From Halobaculum saliterrae (lineage in GTDB: Archaea; Halobacteriota; Halobacteria; Halobacteriales; Haloferacaceae): DNA of 64,000 nucleotides. Position 1 is the first letter of the stretch, and every line of letters begins with the position of its first letter. The stretch spans positions 1-64,000 of the forward strand of contig NZ_WUUS01000010.1 of NCBI RefSeq assembly GCF_009831625.1, read 5' to 3'. Of the stretch, positions 1 to 7,814 are shown one piece after another. The translations under genes were made by a program, and so were the position numbers. Under the pieces are notes generated by a model. The model did no database searches and was not told the DNA's origin. It saw only the letters and a program-made list of their open reading frames with translations.

Positions 1-329
1 GCGTGGAGGCGTCGCCGGCCGACGCGCCGGCGCTCGCCACCGCCGCGCGGCTCGTCCGCGACTACGCCTCCCCCGAGCCGGTCGCGCTCGTCGTCTCCGA
101 CGACGCGGCCGCCGCCGCCGGCGACGGGACGGTCGACGTGACGGCGGCCCTTCGAGCCGGCGTCGAGGCGACGACGGCCGAGGACCCGGACGGGTCGGGC
201 GGCCCCGACGACACGGACCGTGACGGCGAGTCCATCGACGTGATCGGCGACGACCGCCTCGGCGAGGCCCGATTCGCCGGCGGCGACGTACAGGCGTTCA
301 TCGGCGCGTTCAGGGAGGCCCTGCGATGA
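1..329 (+). CDS. C-terminal part of a DHH/RecJ-like phosphoesterase (partial)
   Basis: The frame is open from the left edge, so the true start lies outside the window and only about 109 C-terminal residues are present. The stop overlaps the next start as ATGA. No catalytic motif lies in this fragment; it is Ala/Asp/Glu-rich and ends in a short segment with alternating small and hydrophobic residues, as at the end of DHHA1 domains. The naming leans on context: in haloarchaea, as I remember it, a RecJ-like DHH protein often precedes pcc1 and rps3ae. It could be another protein; the upstream sequence would decide. Confidence 0.5.
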   Translation, partial: VEASPADAPALATAARLVRDYASPEPVALVVSDDAAAAAGDGTVDVTAALRAGVEATTAEDPDGSGGPDDTDRDGESIDVIGDDRLGEARFAGGDVQAFIGAFREALR

Positions 330-706
330 CCGGGGACGACCTCGCGCGCACCGCGCTGGTCGAGACGACGCACGCGGACGCCGACGTCGCGTCGACGATC
401 GCCGCGGCGACCTCGCCGGACAACACTGACGACATTCGGACGGAGGCGGACGGAACGACGGTCACGACCCGAATCACGCGGGAGACGACCGGCGGCTTCC
501 TCGCCTCGGTGGACGACTACCTCGTGAACCTCGCCGTGGCCGACGATGTGGTCGCGACGGGACGGGGAACGGAGGACGACGCGAACGACGCGGAACGGTT
601 CCGCGACACCAACGACGCGGACGGCATCCGCGACACCAACGACGCGGACGGCATCCGCGACACCAACGACAGCGACACCGCAGACACGGACACACACGAC
701 ACATGA
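326..706 (+). CDS. pcc1: KEOPS complex subunit Pcc1
   Basis: The product is 126 aa. Residues 1 to about 85 look like the small alpha/beta Pcc1 fold, which drives dimerisation of the KEOPS complex that helps Kae1 make the tRNA modification t6A. The core ends near the segment SVDDYLVNLAVAD, typical of the last Pcc1 helix. Family members are usually about 80-90 aa; this one has a 35-40 residue acidic tail made largely of a nine-residue repeat (RDTNDADGI). The start overlaps the preceding stop by 4 bases and the stop overlaps rps3ae, so it is an internal operon gene. The tail is probably disordered. Confidence 0.8.
   Translation: MTGDDLARTALVETTHADADVASTIAAATSPDNTDDIRTEADGTTVTTRITRETTGGFLASVDDYLVNLAVADDVVATGRGTEDDANDAERFRDTNDADGIRDTNDADGIRDTNDSDTADTDTHDT
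601..672 (+). repeat. 27-base tandem repeat inside pcc1 (about 2.7 copies)
   Basis: Units 601-627 and 628-654 are identical, and 655 to about 672 is a partial third copy. The period is a multiple of three, so the repeat is in frame and encodes nine-residue units in the acidic tail of Pcc1. It looks like replication slippage rather than a regulatory or CRISPR repeat. Confidence 0.9.
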
Positions 707-1344
707 GCGAACGATCAGTCTCACGACAACGACAGGGGAAACGCTGGTACACCGTCCTCGCGCCCGAGCAGTTCGACCGAGCCGAGCTCGGCGACACGAT
801 GGCCGAGGAGCCCGAACAGGTCGTCGGCCGCACGGTCGAGACCACGCTGGGCGAGATCACCGGTGACCAGGGACAGGACAACGTCAAGCTGACGTTCAAG
901 ATCACGGACGTCGGGTCGGACGCCGCGTACACGGAGTTCATTCAGCACGAGCTCACACGCGATTACCTCCGCTCGATGGTCCGCCGCGGCGCCTCGAAGG
1001 TCGACCTGCACATCACCGTGCGCACGACCGACGACTACCGCGTCCGCGTCAGCCCGGTCGCGTTCACGACGAAGAAGGCCGACCGCTCGCAGGAGCAGGC
1101 CATCCGCCAGATCATGATCGACCTGGTGGAGGACGCCGCCGAGGAGCGCTCCTTCTCGGAGCTCATCGACTCCGTCGTCGAGGGTCGCCTCTCGTCGGCG
1201 ATCTACGGCGAGGCGAAGACGGTGTACCCGCTTCGCCGCGTCGAGGTCCAGAAGCTCTCACTCGAGGCGCGGCCCGAGGAGATCGCCGCGGAGGAGGAGA
1301 CCGCCGTCGACGTGGACGACGACGACGTCGCCGTCGACGAGTAG
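703..1344 (+). CDS. rps3ae: 30S ribosomal protein S3Ae (eS1)
   Basis: The 213-aa product is the archaeal/eukaryotic small-subunit protein eS1 (S3Ae). The N-terminus has the usual K-R/K-W segment (QGKRWYTVLAP), followed by the conserved blocks around LKLTFKITDV-like (residues 63-72) and LRSMVRRGASKVD (89-101), with an Ala/Glu/Asp-rich C-terminus after about residue 190 as in other haloarchaea. Length matches the family. The start ATG overlaps the pcc1 stop (ATGA), so translation is probably coupled and the ribosomal gene shares the operon with the tRNA-modification subunit. Confidence 0.95.
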   Translation: MSERSVSRQRQGKRWYTVLAPEQFDRAELGDTMAEEPEQVVGRTVETTLGEITGDQGQDNVKLTFKITDVGSDAAYTEFIQHELTRDYLRSMVRRGASKVDLHITVRTTDDYRVRVSPVAFTTKKADRSQEQAIRQIMIDLVEDAAEERSFSELIDSVVEGRLSSAIYGEAKTVYPLRRVEVQKLSLEARPEEIAAEEETAVDVDDDDVAVDE

Positions 1345-1467
1345 ACGACCGACCACCGACGTTTTTGCCGGCGGAACTCTCCCGGACAGCGACGCGCGGT
1401 CGCGTTCGAACAGCGACGCCCGAGCGTGCCAGCGCCGCGTTGTCCGAGGTGACACCACGTAGGCGAG

Positions 1468-1644
1468 TTACAACGCCACGTGACGGGTGATGAGCGCCAC
1501 GTCCGCCGACCCGCACTCCGGGCACTCGTCGACGACGGCGCCGACCGGCGCCCGCACGCGCTCGTCGCAGCCGCGGCACCGGTACAGGTCCGCGCGCTCG
1601 GGGACCAGCAGGGTGGCGATCCGGTCGACGATCCCGGTTGACAT
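1468..1644 (-). CDS. Small CxxC...CxxC zinc-ribbon protein
   Basis: The product is 58 aa with four cysteines at 23, 26, 41 and 44 (YRCRGC and CPECG), a one-domain zinc ribbon. I chose the ATG at 1644 over the in-frame ATG at 1665 because a TATA-like element lies 27-30 bases upstream of 1644, fitting a leaderless transcript. Nothing else in the protein identifies a function; such ribbons in haloarchaea are mostly uncharacterised and may bind nucleic acid or protein. It is transcribed toward rps3ae. Confidence 0.75.
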   Translation of the reverse strand: MSTGIVDRIATLLVPERADLYRCRGCDERVRAPVGAVVDECPECGSADVALITRHVAL

Positions 1645-1670
1645 AGCACTGTTAACATTCAACACGATAG

Positions 1671-1676
1671 GATAAA
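1671..1676 (-). promoter_or_regulatory. TATA-like element for the zinc-ribbon gene
   Basis: On the minus strand this reads TTTATC, centred about 29 bases before the ATG at 1644. The spacing suits a leaderless haloarchaeal promoter and supports that start. Confidence 0.55.
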
Positions 1677-1762
1677 CGTGTTGTGCCGGACCGGAGCTCG
1701 ATTGGACCGGGGGACCCGATCGTCACGTCCGAAGACGAGTCCGGAACGGCGGATTCCGAGCG

Positions 1763-2182
1763 TTACTCCTCGACGCGGACGACCCCGACCATTCCCGCCT
1801 GTTCGTGCGGGATGCAGTAGTACGTGTAGTCCCCGGGGACCTCGAAGGTGTGTTCGAAGCGCTCGTTCGCGGAGATGGCTCCCCGGTTCCCGTCCCACGC
1901 GTCCGCGGCGGCCGCCTCGGAGTCGTACCCGCCCGTGGCGAAGTAGTCGGCGTTCTCGGGGATCTGCTCCTCGTACGCCGTCACCGAGTGTGCACGCGTC
2001 GAGGTGTTCTCCCAGACCAGCGTGTCGCCGACTGACACCGTTATCTCGTACGGGCGGAACGCCTCGGCGGTCATGCCGACGTCGTAGTCGTCGCCCGCGG
2101 ATCCCGGGAGAACGGCCGCACACCCGGCCAGCGGGAGCGAGGCGGCGGCGCCGGCGGTCGCGAGGAAGCGGCGTCGGTCCAT
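1763..2182 (-). CDS. Halocyanin-like blue copper lipoprotein
   Basis: The 139-aa product is a type-1 copper protein of the plastocyanin/halocyanin family, a mobile electron carrier on the outer face of the membrane. It starts with a twin-arginine signal (MDRRRFLATAG) and a lipobox ending at Cys21 (LAGC), so it is probably Tat-exported and lipid-anchored. The copper ligands are visible: His65, Cys123, His126 and Met131 in the order expected of the fold. It contains one copper domain. A TATA-like stretch lies near 2205-2212 on the minus strand. It diverges from the phospholipid synthase at 2282. The redox partner cannot be read from the neighbours. Confidence 0.9.
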   Translation of the reverse strand: MDRRRFLATAGAAASLPLAGCAAVLPGSAGDDYDVGMTAEAFRPYEITVSVGDTLVWENTSTRAHSVTAYEEQIPENADYFATGGYDSEAAAADAWDGNRGAISANERFEHTFEVPGDYTYYCIPHEQAGMVGVVRVEE

Positions 2183-2281
2183 GGTCGAACGGTAGGAGCG
2201 GATCGCTTTATGCCGATCGGTCCGGGCGTCGGATCGGATGGAAAGCCATACGACCGGCCACGCCGTCGGCCCGACTGAACC

Positions 2282-3049
2282 ATGAGCGACCGGCCGCGCT
2301 TCCTCTCCCGGTTGGGGCTGGCTGACGCCGTCACCGCCGGGAACGCCGCCCTCGGGACGCTCGCCGCGGCCGCGGTGGCGTTCGACCCGACGATCGCGGC
2401 GCGGCTGGTGCTCCTCGGGGCGGTCGCCGACGGACTCGACGGCGTGGTCGCGCGCCGGTACGGCGGGACCGCGATCGGCCCCCACCTCGACTCGCTGGCG
2501 GACGTGGCCTCCTTCGGCGTCGCCCCCGCGCTGATCGTCGCCGCGACGGTGACCGGGGCCTACCCGTTCGAGTCGTCGCCCCTGCTGTTCGTCGCCGGGC
2601 TGGTCGTCCCCGCTGTCTACGTCGCGCTCGCGGTGATCCGGTTGGCCGTGTACAACGTCGAGGACGAGGGGGCGAAAACGACCCACGGCGTCCAGACGAC
2701 GCTCGCGGCGACGGTGATCGCTGCGTCCGTGCTCGCGGGGCTGGACTCGCCCGTGGTGGTGTTGAGCCTCGCCGCAGTGTCGGCGCCGCTGATGGTGACG
2801 CCCGTCAGGTATCCCGATCTCCACCCGCAGGACGCCCTCGTGATGGGGGTCGTGCAGGCGTGCGCGATCCTGTTCGCGGGGATGGCCGGCGAGTCGTTCG
2901 CGTTCGCCCTGCTGTTTCTCGCGCTCGGCTACCTCGTGCTCGGACCGCGCTTCTACTGGCGCGACGTGAGCGAGTCGGTGGGGGAACCCGACGAGGGCGC
3001 GAACGGATCGCCAGATGGCGACGGGGCCGATCCCGAACCCGGCGCCTAG
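2282..3049 (+). CDS. pssA: CDP-alcohol phosphatidyltransferase, archaetidylserine synthase type
   Basis: The 255-aa polytopic membrane protein carries the CDP-alcohol phosphatidyltransferase signature near residues 55-80 (DG-x2-AR ... G-x3-D-x3-D), with the catalytic aspartates present. The family transfers a polar alcohol to a CDP-activated lipid; in haloarchaea the PssA-type member makes archaetidylserine, which with PssD gives archaetidylethanolamine. Established work in Haloferax links PssA/PssD to ArtA-dependent processing of PGF-type surface proteins. About six to eight hydrophobic segments follow the motif; the C-terminal 30 residues are acidic and cytosolic-like. A putative sorted protein is encoded at 51229-51753, far away. 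Confidence 0.82.
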   Translation: MSDRPRFLSRLGLADAVTAGNAALGTLAAAAVAFDPTIAARLVLLGAVADGLDGVVARRYGGTAIGPHLDSLADVASFGVAPALIVAATVTGAYPFESSPLLFVAGLVVPAVYVALAVIRLAVYNVEDEGAKTTHGVQTTLAATVIAASVLAGLDSPVVVLSLAAVSAPLMVTPVRYPDLHPQDALVMGVVQACAILFAGMAGESFAFALLFLALGYLVLGPRFYWRDVSESVGEPDEGANGSPDGDGADPEPGA

Positions 3050-3090
3050 CTCGGCCGCGTGTCGAACGGCCGCTCGTCGAACGCGAATGG

Positions 3091-3726
3091 CTATCCGACG
3101 ATCCGGTCGTACACCCGCTCGGTCCAGTCACCACCGTAGATCCCCTCCGGAAGGCACTCGCGCCACTCAACCCCGCGGACGGTCTCGTCGTCGTCACCCA
3201 ACGCGGCGAGGTCCACCGGAAGCGTCGACTCGGTCGCCCGGAGCTCGAAGTGCACGACGCGGAACGGGGTGTCCGGGACCGCCTCGGCGGGGGACGCCTC
3301 GTCGGCGGCCGGTCCGTCCGCCGCCGCAATGACCTCGTCGTGGATCGCGTGCGGCCGAACCGCGTCGGCGGCGACGCCGGTCTCCTCGCGGACCTCGCGC
3401 TCGACCGTCGACGCCAGCGGCTCGTCGGGGAGGGCCGTGCCGCCGGGGAGCGCCCAGCCTCGGTCCGCGAGGTCGACGACGAGCACGCGGTCGGCCGGGT
3501 CGAGCACGACGCCGGCGGCGACCCAGCCCTCCCGGATCGCCTCGTTTTCGGTCCGAAGCCGGCGAAGCGCCTCGGGCGAGCGCGTCGACTCGACCCTGTT
3601 CACGATCAGGTCGTCGTGCTCGCGGCGCGGGTCCCGTGCGGGGAAACCCTCCGCGGGTTCGCGGGGATCGTCGGGGTCGCCGGGACCCACAGGGTCGGCA
3701 CCGGCCGAGGCGGGGTCGTCGCTCAT
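3091..3726 (-). CDS. NUDIX hydrolase
   Basis: The 211-aa protein has a complete NUDIX box (G-x5-E-x7-R-E-V-x-E-E-x-G-V) about the middle, beginning GGTALPDEP, so it should hydrolyse a nucleoside diphosphate linked to another moiety with Mg2+. An N-terminal extension of about 65 residues is Pro/Asp/Gly-rich, then an Arg/Glu-rich helix precedes the fold. An insertion rich in Ala/Asp (about residues 135-150) follows the box. The substrate cannot be told. The gene faces hisD and is followed tail-to-tail by pssA. A competing ATG 4 bases upstream is in another frame. Confidence 0.85.
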   Translation of the reverse strand: MSDDPASAGADPVGPGDPDDPREPAEGFPARDPRREHDDLIVNRVESTRSPEALRRLRTENEAIREGWVAAGVVLDPADRVLVVDLADRGWALPGGTALPDEPLASTVEREVREETGVAADAVRPHAIHDEVIAAADGPAADEASPAEAVPDTPFRVVHFELRATESTLPVDLAALGDDDETVRGVEWRECLPEGIYGGDWTERVYDRIVG

Positions 3727-3798
3727 GCATCGACCAGCCGGCGCGACTCGGATACGCGTTCCGGGAACGGTTTACCCCCGCCCCTCCAGAACGTACAC

Positions 3799-5079
3799 AT
3801 GAACCCGAGACAGGTCGCCGACCTCTCGCCGGACGAGCGGCGGGCGTTCTTCGAGCGCGACGCCGGCGTCGACGCCGTCCGCGGGGACGTTCGCGACATC
3901 GTCGAGCGCGTCCGCGACGAGGGCGACGCCGCGCTCCGGGAGTTCTCCCGCGAGTACGACGGCGTCGAGGTGGCGAACATCGACATCACCGACGAGGCCG
4001 AGCGCGCGGTCGAGGCCGTCGACGACGACGTGCTCGCGGCGATCCGCGAGTCGATCGCGAACGTCCGCGAGTTCCACGAGGCACAACTCCCCGAGGACTG
4101 GACCCGGGAGTTCGAGGACGGCCGCGTGCTCGGAAAGCGGTTCCGTCCCCTGGACCGCGTCGGCGTGTACGTCCCCGGCGGCACCGCCGCGTACCCGTCG
4201 TCGGCGATCATGGGCGTCGTGCCGGCGACGGTGGCCGGCGTCGACCACGTCGCCGTCGTGACGCCCCCCGCCGAGGAGATCAACCCGGCGACGCTTGCGG
4301 CGATCCACGAGGCGGGCGCCGACGCCGTCTACTCGGCCGGCGGCGCCCAGGGGGTTGCCGCGCTCGCGTACGGCACCGAGACGGTCACGAGCGTTCGAAA
4401 GGTCGTCGGGCCGGGCAACAAGTGGGTCACCGCGGCCAAGGCGGAGGTCCGCGGCGACGTCGAGATCGACTTCCTCGCCGGCCCCTCCGAGGTGCTGGTG
4501 CTGGCCGACGAGACCGCCGACCCCGCGGCGGTCGCCGCCGACCTGATCGCGCAGGCGGAGCACGACCCGAACGCCTCCGTCGTCGCGGTGACGGACGACG
4601 AGGCAACGGCCGACGCCGTCTGTGCGGAGATCGACACGCGGGTCCCCGAGCGCGAGCGGACCGAGACGATCGAGTCCGCCCTCGACAACGACGCCTCCGG
4701 CGTGCTCGTCGCCCGCTCGATGTCCGAGGCGGTGCTGTTCGCCGAGGAGTACGCGGCCGAGCACCTCTCGATACAGGCCGACGACGACGAGGCGCTGCTC
4801 GACCGGATCTCGAACGTCGGCTCGGCGTTCCTCGGCGGGTTCACCCCCGTTGCGGCGGGGGATTACGCCTCGGGGACGAATCACGTGCTGCCGACGAACG
4901 GCGGCGCGAAGGCGTTCGGGGGCCTGTCCACGGACACGTTCCTGCGCTCGTCGACCGTACAGCGGCTCTCGGAGGACGGGCTTCGTGACCTCTCGGGGAC
5001 GGTGACGGCGCTCGCCGAGGCCGAAGGGCTGGAGGCCCACGCCGAGAGCGTCCGGACGCGCTTCGAGGACGAGAATTAG
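3799..5079 (+). CDS. hisD: Histidinol dehydrogenase
   Basis: The 426-aa protein catalyses the last two steps of histidine synthesis, oxidising L-histidinol to L-histidine with two NAD+ and a zinc ion. Recognisable family blocks include the GVYVPGG segment, AAGGAQGVAALAYGT-like region, GPGNKWVTAAK, AGPSEVLVLAD, QAEHDPNA (Zn-ligand Gln and His) and the glycine-rich C-terminal NHVLPTNGGAK block. Length matches the family. The start at 3799 is about 27 bases after a TTTACC element at 3771, which fits a leaderless message. No other his gene is in the window, so the pathway is scattered, as is common in haloarchaea. Confidence 0.96.
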   Translation: MNPRQVADLSPDERRAFFERDAGVDAVRGDVRDIVERVRDEGDAALREFSREYDGVEVANIDITDEAERAVEAVDDDVLAAIRESIANVREFHEAQLPEDWTREFEDGRVLGKRFRPLDRVGVYVPGGTAAYPSSAIMGVVPATVAGVDHVAVVTPPAEEINPATLAAIHEAGADAVYSAGGAQGVAALAYGTETVTSVRKVVGPGNKWVTAAKAEVRGDVEIDFLAGPSEVLVLADETADPAAVAADLIAQAEHDPNASVVAVTDDEATADAVCAEIDTRVPERERTETIESALDNDASGVLVARSMSEAVLFAEEYAAEHLSIQADDDEALLDRISNVGSAFLGGFTPVAAGDYASGTNHVLPTNGGAKAFGGLSTDTFLRSSTVQRLSEDGLRDLSGTVTALAEAEGLEAHAESVRTRFEDEN

Positions 5080-5185
5080 CCGGACCCTTACCCACGAGTG
5101 TGCAGCGCTGCCCCCGAAACGTCGCTACCGGCGAGGCGTGCGAGTCGGCGTCAAGGTTTTACCCGAGTACGGGGATCGCCTAGAC

Positions 5186-5554
5186 ATGAGTACTGACGCG
5201 TCCGGAGGAGGCGAGCTCGACACCGCCGTCACGGTCACGCCGTCGGCGGCGGAGGAGGCGGTCTCGCTGATGGAGAGCGAGGGGATGGACGTGGACGTGG
5301 GTGGGCTTCGCCTGTTCGTCCAACAGGGTGGCTGTGCGGGGCTGTCGTACGGCATGCGCTTCGACAACGAGCCCGAGGAGGACGACCGCATCACCGAACA
5401 GCACGGGCTTCGGGTGTTCGTCGACCCGGCGTCGATGAACTACATCGGCGGGTCGACGCTCGACTACGAGTCCGGGCTGCAGGCGGCGGGCTTCCACGTC
5501 GAGAACCCGAACGTCGAGGCCGAGTGCGGCTGCGGCGAGTCGTTCCGGACGTAA
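5186..5554 (+). CDS. A-type iron-sulfur carrier (IscA/ErpA family)
   Basis: The 122-aa protein has the three invariant cysteines of A-type carriers: Cys50 (QQGGC) and the C-terminal pair Cys114 and Cys116 (ECGCG). These proteins receive Fe-S clusters from a scaffold and pass them to apoproteins. The N-terminal 15 residues are a haloarchaeal extension. The start ATG at 5186 is preferred over one at 5138 because a TTTTAC element at 5157-5162 lies about 27 bases upstream and the extra N-terminal residues have no family counterpart. No suf or isc genes adjoin it. Confidence 0.9.
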   Translation: MSTDASGGGELDTAVTVTPSAAEEAVSLMESEGMDVDVGGLRLFVQQGGCAGLSYGMRFDNEPEEDDRITEQHGLRVFVDPASMNYIGGSTLDYESGLQAAGFHVENPNVEAECGCGESFRT

Positions 5555-5622
5555 GCCGACCGGTCAGCCCCTCGTTTCCTCGGACCGCATTTCGACGCCG
5601 ACCCTCGTCCGCTCGCGGACGC

Positions 5623-5656
5623 TGTTCTCGTCCGTGCGCGGCGTTGTTCTCGTCCG
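5623..5656 (+). repeat. Direct repeat upstream of the DUF5816 gene
   Basis: TGTTCTCGTCCG occurs at 5623-5634 and again at 5645-5656, exactly 22 bases (about two helical turns) apart. The second copy ends about 21 bases before the TATA-like TTTAAC at 5677-5682 of the gene at 5706. This geometry suits a dimeric regulator, but no known site matches. Confidence 0.4.
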
Positions 5657-5705
5657 AGCGACGTCGACCCAGACTGTTTAACAGCCGGCGCCGCCTCTGT
5701 AGGAT

Positions 5706-5948
5706 ATGACTCTCGACGCCGTCGAAACGGCCGCCGGAGAGCTGTACGTCGACCGCGCTGACGGCGAGCGCGGATCGAAGTCGCCATTCTACCACGTGTA
5801 CGCCGACGAGGCCGGCGAGACCAGATGGGGATACTTCTGCGGGAACTGCGAGACGGTGAACAACGCGATGGACTCGATGGGGCGCATCGAGTGCAACGAG
5901 TGCGGCAACATGCGCAAGCCCGAGGAGTGGGACGCCGCCCACGAGTAG
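5706..5948 (+). CDS. Small zinc-ribbon protein, DUF5816-like
   Basis: The 80-aa protein carries two CxxC knuckles, Cys45/Cys48 (FCGNC) and Cys63/Cys66 (CNECG), in a single zinc ribbon, with conserved aromatic residues around WGYFCG and a C-terminal KPEEWDAAHE tail. I recognise this as the haloarchaeal DUF5816 type from memory. Its function is unknown. TTTAAC at 5677-5682 is placed for a leaderless start at 5706, and a 12-base direct repeat precedes that promoter. Confidence 0.8.
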   Translation: MTLDAVETAAGELYVDRADGERGSKSPFYHVYADEAGETRWGYFCGNCETVNNAMDSMGRIECNECGNMRKPEEWDAAHE

Positions 5949-6031
5949 CGTTGCCGAGGGAGCGAGGCGAGCGGGACGAAGCTACGGGGAACGAACACGG
6001 AAGATAAGTGGCAGCCGGTCGCAGTCGGCCC

Positions 6032-6622
6032 ATGCTCGAACTCCCCCTCGCTCAGTCGGGAACAGCACTCGTACGCGAGGCGATCGAACGGTTCCTCACC
6101 GACGTCGCCGACGCCCTGCCGAACGTCATCGCCGGCGTCGTCTTCCTGCTCATCGCCGGCATCGCGATGAAGGTGCTCATGACGGTCCTTCGGGAGGCCC
6201 TGAAGCGGACCATCGCCGGCGAATCGCCCGTCTACCGGCAGTTCGTCGCCACCATCGTCGCGGTGTTCCTGTGGTTCGGCGTCGGCCTCTCGTTTCTCTC
6301 CATCGTCGGCCTCGACGGGATCGCCACCTCGCTGGGCACGGCCGCGGGGTTCGTCGCGCTCGGCATCTCCTACGCCACGTCGGGAATGATCGCCGACGCG
6401 GTCGCCGGCGTCTATCTCCTGCGTGACGAGGACTTCAACCCCGGCGACACCGTCGATATCGGCGGCACGGTCGGCGTCGTGAAGTCGATCGAGCTCCGCA
6501 AGACCCGCCTCACGGTCGACGAGGACACCGTGGTCCGCGGGAACGCCGAGATCGAGAAGAAGTGGACGAAGATCGGCGACGCCGTCACGGACCAGGAGAT
6601 CCCGTCGTCCGCGGGCGACTGA
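6032..6622 (+). CDS. Small MscS-family membrane protein
   Basis: The 196-aa protein looks like a shortened mechanosensitive channel: two or three hydrophobic helices (about residues 25-55, 65-90 and 90-125), the last Gly/Ala-rich like the MscS pore helix TM3, followed by the start of the beta domain (FNPGDTVDIGG, then a VVKSIELRKTRL segment). The C-terminal alpha/beta domain of full MscS proteins is missing. I chose ATG 6032 over GTG 6008 because the hydrophobic part begins soon after it. It probably forms or modulates a small osmotic-stress channel. Two longer MscS-family proteins lie at 9460 and 54790. Confidence 0.78.
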   Translation: MLELPLAQSGTALVREAIERFLTDVADALPNVIAGVVFLLIAGIAMKVLMTVLREALKRTIAGESPVYRQFVATIVAVFLWFGVGLSFLSIVGLDGIATSLGTAAGFVALGISYATSGMIADAVAGVYLLRDEDFNPGDTVDIGGTVGVVKSIELRKTRLTVDEDTVVRGNAEIEKKWTKIGDAVTDQEIPSSAGD

Positions 6623-6714
6623 ACGGGCGGGCCCCGGACGGAGCGTGACCAGCGGATCGGTCGTCGCTCAGACCAACGTGACCTGTGTTACCATGTCAAG
6701 CCTTCTGCCGCGAG

Positions 6715-6720
6715 TTTAAA
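6715..6720 (+). promoter_or_regulatory. TATA-like element (TTTAAA) for the gene at 6745
   Basis: TTTAAA is centred 27 bases before the ATG at 6745, in a gene-free stretch of 122 bases, so the transcript is probably leaderless. Confidence 0.55.
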
Positions 6721-6744
6721 TCCGATGAGGTGGTAGTGTTCCCT

Positions 6745-7740
6745 ATGTTCGTGGGTCACGCGCTGGCGGCGTTCGCACTCGTCGCTGTGGTCGCCCGCCG
6801 CCTCGGCGAGCGACCCGCGCGTGCGCTCACGTTCGGCGTCGTCGCGGCGCTGTTCGCCGCCGCTCCCGACGTGGACATCGGCTACGCGCTCGTCGGCGTC
6901 GTCTCCGGCCTCGGCGCCGAGGCGGGGGCGCTCGGACTCGCCGAGTCGTTCTGGTCGACGGGGAACCTCGTCCACCGTTCCGTCACCCACTCGCTGGTCG
7001 TCGCCCCCGTCGTCGCGCTGGCGGCCGCGGCGTGGGTCGACGGCCGCGCGAGCGCCAAGGCGGTCGCGCTCGCGCTCGTCGCCGGGCTGGTCGCGGTTAC
7101 GGCCACCGTCAGCGGCGCGCTCGGCGCCGTCGTCACGGTCGCGTTCGTCGTCACCGCGCTCGCGCTGGCGGAGGCGATCCGGCGTCGGACCGACCTGACG
7201 CCGCGAGCGACGTTCGCGCTCGCGCTCGCCGGCCTCGCCTCGCATCCCTTCGGCGATCTGTTCACCGGGGAGCCGCCCGCGTTCCTCTACCCCCTCTCCG
7301 CCGACGTGGTGACCGCCCGCGTGTCGCTGTCGGCGGACCCGACCCTCCACCTGCTCGGCGCGTTCGCGCTGGAGTTGGCAACGATCTGGGCGGCCGCGCT
7401 GGTGTGGAGCCGCCTCCGCGCCGAACGGGACGGTCGGCAGACCCACATGCTCGACGTTCCGCGTCGCGTCGACCCGCTCGCGGTCGCCGGCGCGGGCTAC
7501 GCCGCCGGCGCGTTCATCATCCCGGCGCCGACGCTCGATCTCTCGTATCCGTTCGTCTTCACGGTGCTCGCGGTCGGCGCCGTCGGGATCGCGCCGGTGC
7601 GGATCCGCCGCCGAGGCCGTGCGGCGCTCTCGCCTGAGTTCGCCCGTCCCGGGGCCGAGCGCGCCCTGTTCACTGGCCTGACGGCGGTGACGTTCGCGTG
7701 GCTCGGCTACCTGCTCGCGTACCTCGCGGGCGTCGCCTGA
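6745..7740 (+). CDS. YdjM/LexA-binding-type metal-dependent membrane hydrolase
   Basis: The 331-aa protein belongs, by its N-terminal FVGHALAAF segment, APDVD motif and NLVHRSVTHS block, to the membrane-bound hydrolase family typified by YdjM (PF04307-like). The His and Asp residues of those motifs could bind a metal. Some eight to ten hydrophobic segments follow. An upstream in-frame start at 6685 is rejected in favour of ATG 6745, which has a well-placed TTTAAA. The substrate is unknown. The same-strand gene at 7815 has its own promoter. Confidence 0.75.
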   Translation: MFVGHALAAFALVAVVARRLGERPARALTFGVVAALFAAAPDVDIGYALVGVVSGLGAEAGALGLAESFWSTGNLVHRSVTHSLVVAPVVALAAAAWVDGRASAKAVALALVAGLVAVTATVSGALGAVVTVAFVVTALALAEAIRRRTDLTPRATFALALAGLASHPFGDLFTGEPPAFLYPLSADVVTARVSLSADPTLHLLGAFALELATIWAAALVWSRLRAERDGRQTHMLDVPRRVDPLAVAGAGYAAGAFIIPAPTLDLSYPFVFTVLAVGAVGIAPVRIRRRGRAALSPEFARPGAERALFTGLTAVTFAWLGYLLAYLAGVA

Positions 7741-7783
7741 ACTCCCGGAGCGGCGGCGGATCCCCGGGCGGGCAGGTCGACCC

Positions 7784-7791
7784 TTTTAAAA
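7784..7791 (+). promoter_or_regulatory. TATA-like element (TTTTAAAA) for the gene at 7815
   Basis: This is a palindromic AT-box in GC-rich surroundings, centred about 27 bases before ATG 7815, as expected of a leaderless promoter. Confidence 0.6.
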
Positions 7792-7814
7792 TGCATCCCT
7801 CCTTAGCGGGTTCC

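Noticed and set aside
601-672. CRISPR-like spaced repeat
   Set aside because: Units are directly adjacent, without spacers, in frame with pcc1; it is a coding tandem repeat.
3636-4988. A 450-residue Arg/Gly-rich plus-strand frame overlapping hisD
   Set aside because: It is the shifted-frame shadow of hisD; composition is Arg/Pro/Gly-rich and lacks any motif. Similar long Arg-rich frames over many genes were dismissed likewise.
7032-7637. Arg-rich frame inside the YdjM-type gene
   Set aside because: Shadow of the membrane-protein gene in a shifted frame.
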